In this document: piece after piece, positions 59,003-64,000 of the stretch
How the letters are laid out: the number at the start of each line of letters is the position of its first letter
Numbering within the stretch: the stretch's first letter is position 1
Assembly (NCBI RefSeq): GCF_002776525.5
Contig: NC_045436.1
Location: 50,451,313-50,515,312, forward strand
Origin: Piliocolobus tephrosceles
Taxonomy: Eukaryota; Chordata; Mammalia; Primates; Cercopithecidae
DNA length: 64,000 bases
Direction: 5' to 3'
Notes under the pieces: generated by a model
Seen by the model: the letters and a program-made list of their open reading frames with translations, nothing else
Databases searched by the model: none
Told to the model about the DNA's origin: nothing
Position numbers and translations under genes: made by a program

Positions 59003-59310
59003 CTGGGCATGGTGGCCCACGCCTATAACCTCAGCACTTTGGGAGGCCGAGATGGGCAGATCACCCGAGCTCAGGAGTTCAAGACCAGCCTGGCCAACTT
59101 GGTGAAATCCTGCCTTTACTAAAAATACAAGAATTAGCCAGGCGTGGTGGTGCATGCCTGTAGTCCCAGCTCCTTGGGAGGTTGAGGCAGGAGAATCACT
59201 TGAATCTGGGAGGCAGAGGTTACAGTGCGCTGAGATTGTGCTATTGCACTCCAGCCTGGGTGACAGGGCGAGACTCTCTCAAAAAAAAAAAAAAAACAAA
59301 AAACAAAAAA
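59003..59310 (+). repeat. Alu
   Basis: 'gactgggcatggtggcccac' to an A/CAAA tail. Confidence 0.95.
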
Positions 59311-59649
59311 ACTACAGCCAACATATTTAATGGTGAAAACTGCATGCTTTACACCTTTAGTTTGCTGGGGTTGCTATAACGAAGTACCACAGACTGGTTG
59401 GCTTAAGCAACAGAAATTTATTTTCTCACAATTCTGGAGGCTATAAGGCCAAGATCAAGGTGTCAGCAGGGTTGGTGTCCTCTGAGGCCTCTCTCCTTGA
59501 CTTGTAGATGACTGCCTTCTCCGTGTCTTCAGGTGGTCTTCCCTTTATGAGTCCGTGTGCTAATCTCTTTTTATAAGGACCCCAGCCATATTAAATTAGG
59601 GCCCACCTTAGTGACCTTATCTTAATTTGATTATCTTTTAAAGACCCCA

Positions 59650-60179
59650 TGTATTAGTCTGTTTTCACACTGTTATAAAGAAATATCTGAGACTGGGTAA
59701 TTTATAAAGAAAAGAGTTTTTTGTTGTTGTTGTTTTTTCTCTTTTTAAAAAAAGCCAGTCAAATTTAGTAGTGGAAGGGATTGTATACCTACTTTAGTGA
59801 CACTAATGTAGAAAAGAGGTTTAATTGGCTCACGGTTCTGTAGGCTGTATAGGAAGCATGGCAGCTTCTGCTTCTGGGGAGGCCTCAGTAGGCTTCCAAT
59901 CATGGTGGAAAGCAAAGCAGGAGCAGGCATCTTACATGGCCTGAGCAGGAGGGAGACAGACAGGAGTGAGGTGCCACACACTTTTAAACAACCAGATCTC
60001 ACGACAATTCACTCACTCACTCACTATCATGAGAGTGATAGCACCGAGGGGATGGTGCTAACCCATTCATGAGAACCCCACCCACATGATCCCGTCATTT
60101 CCCACCAGGCTTCACTGCCAACAATGGGGATTACAATTCGACACGAGATTTGGAGGGGACACAGATTCAAATCGTATCA
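59650..60179 (-). mobile_element. MST/THE1-like MaLR LTR
   Basis: Starts 'tgtattagtctgttttcaca' and ends 'atcgtatca', with 'cccca' and 'cccta' outside, matching the usual 5-bp duplication. It carries the Y4 RNA copy. Confidence 0.8.
59747..59810 (-). pseudogene. RNY4: 5'-truncated Y4 RNA pseudogene
   Basis: The minus strand matches the 3' 60 or so nucleotides of Ro-associated Y4 RNA ('cattagtgtcactaaagt', 'aaatttgactggctttttt'), with few changes. The 5' half, including the conserved 5' stem strand and internal promoter, is missing. It is followed by an A-rich tail to about 59717 and flanked by 'agaaaagag' (59708-59716 and 59810-59818), so it was retroposed into the MaLR LTR. Not expected to be transcribed. 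Confidence 0.88.
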
Positions 60180-60358
60180 CCCTATCTCCAGATACAGTCA
60201 TATTTTGAGGTAAAGGGGATTAGAGCTTTAACATATGAATTTGGGCAGAGGGGTAGGAGGGAAATAATTTTAGCCCATAATACCCTCTGAGATCAGGAAT
60301 GAAGCAAAGATATCCACTCTTATTCACTCTTGATTCAGTTATAATTTTGGAAGTTCTG

Positions 60359-60657
60359 GCCGGGCGCGGTGGCTCAAGCTTGTAATCCTAGCACTTTGGG
60401 AGGCCGAGACGGGCGGATCACAAGGTCAGGAGATCGAGACCACCCTGGCTAATACGGTGAAACCCCGTCTCTACTAAAGAATACAAAAAACTAGCCGGGC
60501 GACGAGGCGGGCGCCTGTAGTCCCAGCTACTTGGGTGGCGGAGGCAGGAGAATGGCGTAAACCTGGGAGGCGGAGCTTGCAGTGAGCTGAGATCTGGCCA
60601 CCGCACTCCAGCCTGGGCGACAGAGCCAGACTCCGTCTCAAAAAAAAAAAAAAAAAA
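60359..60657 (+). mobile_element. AluY, young, monkey-type
   Basis: Target duplication 'attttggaagttct' on both sides, inside L1 ORF2 text. Confidence 0.95.
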
Positions 60658-60919
60658 ATTTTGGAAGTTCTAGCCAAGGCAATAAGGCAAGTAAAGGAAA
60701 TAAAAGTCACACAGATGCAAAGGAGGAAATGAAACTGTTCCTATTTGCAGATAATATGATATTCTTGGTAGAAAATCCCAAGGAATCTACCAAAAGAAAT
60801 CCTAGAACTAGTAAGTGAGTTCAGCAAGGTCTCAAGATACAAAATAAGCATACAGAATCAACTGGATTTCTGTATACCAGCAATGAACATGTAGATGCTG
60901 GAATTAAACATATAATACC

Positions 60920-61790
60920 AGGCTGGGCATGGAAATCCCAGCACTTTTAGAGGCCGAGATAGGCTGCCATGAGCTCAGGAGTTTAATACAAAAATTAGCC
61001 GGGTGTGGTGGCACACTCCTGTAGACCCAGCTACTAGGCGCAAGTGGGGGAGGAGGCTGAGATGGGAGGATTGTTTGAGCCCACATGGTTGAGGCTGCAG
61101 TGAGCTGTGATCATGCCCTTGCACTCCAGCCTGGGCGACAATACCAATTTTTTAAATTTTTTATTTTTTATTTTTTAACGGAGTCTCGCTCTGTCGCCCA
61201 GGCTGGAGTGTAGTGGCACGATCTGCGGTCACTGCAACCTCCGCCTCCTGGGTTCAAGTGATTCTCTCACCTCAGCCTCCTGAGTAGCTGGGATTACAGT
61301 CATGCACCACCATGCCCGGCTAATTTTTGTATTTTTAGTAGATATGGGGTTTCACCATGTTGACCAGGCTGGTCTCAAACTCCTGATCTCGTGATCTGCA
61401 CGCCTTGGCCTCCCAAAGTGCTGAGATTACAGGTGTGAGCCACTGTGCCCGGCAGATAATACCATTTATAGTCATTAAAAGCAGAAAAGACTGGGCATAG
61501 TGTCTCATACCTGTAATCCCAGCACTTTGGGAGGCCAAGATGGGAGGATCACTTGAGGTCAGGAGTTTAAGACCAGCCTGGCCAAAAGGCAAAAACCCTG
61601 TCTCAACTGAAAAAACAAAAATTAGCCAGGTGTAGTGGCTCATGCCTGTAATTCCAGCTACTCAGGAGGCTGAGGCAGGAGAATCACTTGAACCCGGGAG
61701 GCAGGGGTTGCAGTGAGCTGAGATTGTGCCACTGTACTCCAGCATGGGTGATGGAGTAAGAGTCTGTCTCAAACAAATAAGCAACCCAGA
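60920..61790. repeat. Alu cluster, mixed orientation
   Basis: Plus deleted Alu 60920-61140, minus Alu 61155-61455, plus Alu 61488-61790. Confidence 0.9.
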
Positions 61791-61887
61791 AAAAAATAAA
61801 AATAAAAAAACCAAACTGTAAATCTAACAAAACATGTACAAGACTTGTATGCTGAAAACCACACCATGCTAAAGAAAGAAATCAGTG

Positions 61888-62203
61888 GCCAGGCGCGGTG
61901 GCTCAAGCCTGTAATCCCAGCACTTTGGGAGGCCGAGATGGGCAGATCACGAGGTCAGGAGATCAAGACCATCCTGGCTAACACGGTGAAACCCCGTCTC
62001 TACTAAAAATACAACAAGAACAACAACAAGAAAATTAGCCGGGCGTGGTGGCGGGCGCCTGTAGTCCCAGCTACTCAGGAGGCTGAGACAGGAGAATGGC
62101 CTGAACCCAGGAGACAGAGCTTGCAGTGAGTGGAGATCGCATCACTGCACTCCAGCCTGGGCAACAGAGCGAGACTCCGTCTCAAAAAAAAAAAAAAAAA
62201 AAG
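61888..62203 (+). mobile_element. AluY
   Basis: Target duplication 'aaagaaagaaatca'. A CAA-rich insert lies within the middle linker near 62013. Confidence 0.93.
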
Positions 62204-62598
62204 AAAGAAAGAAATCAAAGCAGATCTAAATAAATGGAAAGGCATACAGCATTCACGGATTGAAAGACTGAACACAACAAAAATGATAATTCTTCCCAAA
62301 TTGATATGTAGGTTTAATGTAATTCCTGTAAAAATTCCAACAATTCCTTGTAGTTACAGACAAGTTTATTTAAAAATTTATCAGGAAAGGCAAAAGAACT
62401 AGAATAGGTAAAATATTTTTGCAAAAGAAGAATAAAGTAGGAGAAATCAGTCTACCCTATTTCAAGACTTAAATAGCTATAGTAATCACAACTGTGTGGT
62501 ATTAGCAGAGGGACAGAAAATAGATTAACGGAACAGAACAAAGAACTCAAAAATAGACCAATGTTAATATGCCCGACCGATTTAAAAAATTACTTTTG

Positions 62599-62895
62599 CC
62601 AGGCGCGGTGGCTCAAGCCTGTAATCCCAGCACTTTGGGAGGCCAAGACGGGCGGATCACGAGGTCAGGAGATCGAGACCATCCTGGCTAACACGGTGAA
62701 ACCCCGTCTCTACTAAAAATACAAAAACTAGCTGGGCGAGGTGGCCGGCGCCTGTAGTCCCAGCTACTCAGGAGGCTGAGGCAGGAGAATGGCGTAAACC
62801 CGGGAGGCGGAGCTTGCAGTGAGCTGAGATCCGGCCACTGCACTCCAGTCCGGGCGACAGAGCGAGACTCCGCCTCAAAAAAAAAAAAAAAAAAC
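62599..62895 (+). mobile_element. AluY, monkey-type
   Basis: 'gccaggcgcggtggctcaag' with the 'ggcgtaaacccgggaggcgg' right arm, A/CAAAA tail. Confidence 0.95.
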
Positions 62896-63331
62896 AAAAC
62901 AAAAAACTTTTAATAGAGATAGGGTCTTGTGGCCGTGTGTGGTGGCTCACACCTGTAATTCCAGTACTTTGGGAGGCCGAGGTGGGTGGATGACCTGAGG
63001 TCAGGAGTTCAAGACAAGCCTGACCAAATGGCGAAACCCTGTCTCCACTAAAAATACAAAAATTAGCTGGGAGTGGTGGCAGGTGCCTGTAATTCCAGCT
63101 ACTTGGGAGGTTGAGGCAGGGGAATTGCTTGAACCCAGGAGGCAGAGATTGCAGTGAGCTGAGATTGCGCCGTTGCACTCAGCCTGGGCAACAAGAACAA
63201 AACTCTGTCTCAATAAAAAATAAAATAAAATAGATAGGGTCTCGCTATGTTGCCCAGGCTGGTCTTAAACTACTGGGCTCAAGAGATCCTCCTGCTTTGG
63301 CCTCCTAAAGTTCTGGGATCAGAGGCATGAG
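62896..63331. repeat. Alu inserted in an Alu monomer
   Basis: Plus Alu 62932-63225 flanked by 'gatagggtct' copies. A minus monomer continues at 63228-63331. Confidence 0.85.
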
Positions 63332-63451
63332 CCAACTGATGTTTGATAAAGATACAAAAGCAACTCAATGGAGGATAGATAGCCTTTTCAACAAAGGGTT
63401 CTAGAGCAAGTAGACATGCATTGGCCAAAAAAACTACCATGCTGTAATGAC

Positions 63452-63986
63452 CTAATTCTTTTTTTTTTTTGAGACATCTTGGTCTGCTGCCCAGGCCAGA
63501 GTACAATAGCACCATCATAGCTCACTGCAGCCTCATACTCCTGGGTGTAAGAGATCCTCCCACCTCAGCCTCCCAAGTAGCTGGAACTATAGATGTGTGC
63601 CACAATGCCTGGCTAATCCTGGCTAATTAAAAAAATTGTTTTTCTAGTGATGAGGTCTCACTATGTTGCCCAGGCTCTAATTATCTTTTTTTTTTTTTTT
63701 TTTTGAGATGGAGTTTCACTCTTATTGCCCAGACTGGAGTGCAATGGTGCAATCTTGGCTCACTGCAACCTCTGCCTCCTGGGTTCAAGTGATTCTCCTG
63801 CCTCAGCCTCCCGAGTAGCTGGGATTATAGGCATGTGCTACCTTGCCTGGCTAGTTTTGTATTTTTCATAGAGATGAGGTTTCTCCATGTTGGTCAGGCT
63901 GGTCTTGAACTCCTAACCTCAGGTGATCCACCCACCTTGGCCTCCCAAAGTGCTGGGATTACAGGCATGGGTCACTGCTCCTGGCC
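63452..63986 (-). repeat. Alu with a second Alu inserted
   Basis: Old Alu 63452-63684, then a full minus Alu 63686-63986. 'ccaggctctaatt' flanks the second on both sides, with the right copy at the window end. Confidence 0.92.
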
Positions 63987-64000
63987 CAGGCTCTAATTCT

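Larger units (their letters stand above)
59357..60280 (-). mobile_element. MaLR-type LTR (MLT1-like), split by another LTR
   Basis: The outer parts 59357-59649 ('cacagactggttggcttaag') and 60180-60280 ('ccctatctccagatacagtc') join smoothly when the MST/THE1-like LTR is removed. The copy sits inside L1 ORF2. Subfamily tentative. Confidence 0.65.
57840..63450 (+). repeat. fossil L1, ORF2 part, split by many inserts
   Basis: Colinear decayed L1 ORF2 pieces. 57840-58230 encodes fragments like KFLNKILANRIRQF. 58870-59000 and 59310-59356 follow, then 60281-60920 ('tgcagataatatgatattct'), 62204-62598 ('caattccttgtagttacaga') and 63332-63450 ('aactcaatggaggatagata'). It carries stops and cannot be active. 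Inserts are listed separately. Confidence 0.8.

Overview
This is nuclear DNA of an Old World monkey (macaque, baboon or vervet type). About 90 Alu elements fill the window. The youngest form a near-identical AluY group carrying 'ggcgtaaacccgggagg' and 'gagatccggccactgcac', which I associate with cercopithecoid-specific AluY lineages. There is one recognisable functional gene, NOCT (nocturnin, CCRN4L), on the minus strand.

Region by region. (1) 1-4403: NOCT 3' UTR, the long last coding exon 3 (1492-2327), intron 2 and exon 2 (4134-4403). (2) 4404-32691: the 28-kb intron 1. It holds many Alus, old L2-, L1- and hAT-like fragments, a 400-base assembly gap (18741-19140), an exact CTCF consensus match (16837-16850), a promoter/first-exon-like stretch on the NOCT strand (19430-19935), and a retroposed AP3S1-L1 composite bounded by a 13-bp target-site duplication (29794-30403). 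(3) 32560-33250: CpG island with NOCT exon 1 and a TATA-like box. E-boxes lie upstream. (4) 33250-42000: 5' intergenic DNA with ancient L2-like sequence and four retroviral-type LTR copies. One is a 1.5-kb solo LTR with a 4-bp duplication, GAAA. (5) 42000-57800: Alu-rich intergenic DNA with an antisense L1 3' end, a MER1-like hAT element, microsatellites and a polypyrimidine tract. (6) 57840-63450: a fossil sense L1 ORF2 split by many later insertions, including a nest L1 > MaLR-type LTR > MST/THE1-like LTR > 5'-truncated Y4 RNA copy.

The three NOCT coding exons join in frame (190 + 270 + 836 nt) to give 431 residues. All the expected EEP-fold catalytic residues are present. Nocturnin is a rhythmic, metabolism-linked enzyme, first called a deadenylase and now known to remove the 2'-phosphate from NADP(H). 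The N terminus looks like a mitochondrial presequence, and Met67, encoded in exon 2, could start a cytosolic form. The intronic promoter-like stretch would feed exactly that form if it splices to exon 2. No other protein-coding gene was recognised. Most long ORFs are translations of Alu, L1 or the CpG island. Repeat boundaries are read by eye and are good to about 5-10 bases; subfamily names are tentative unless argued.
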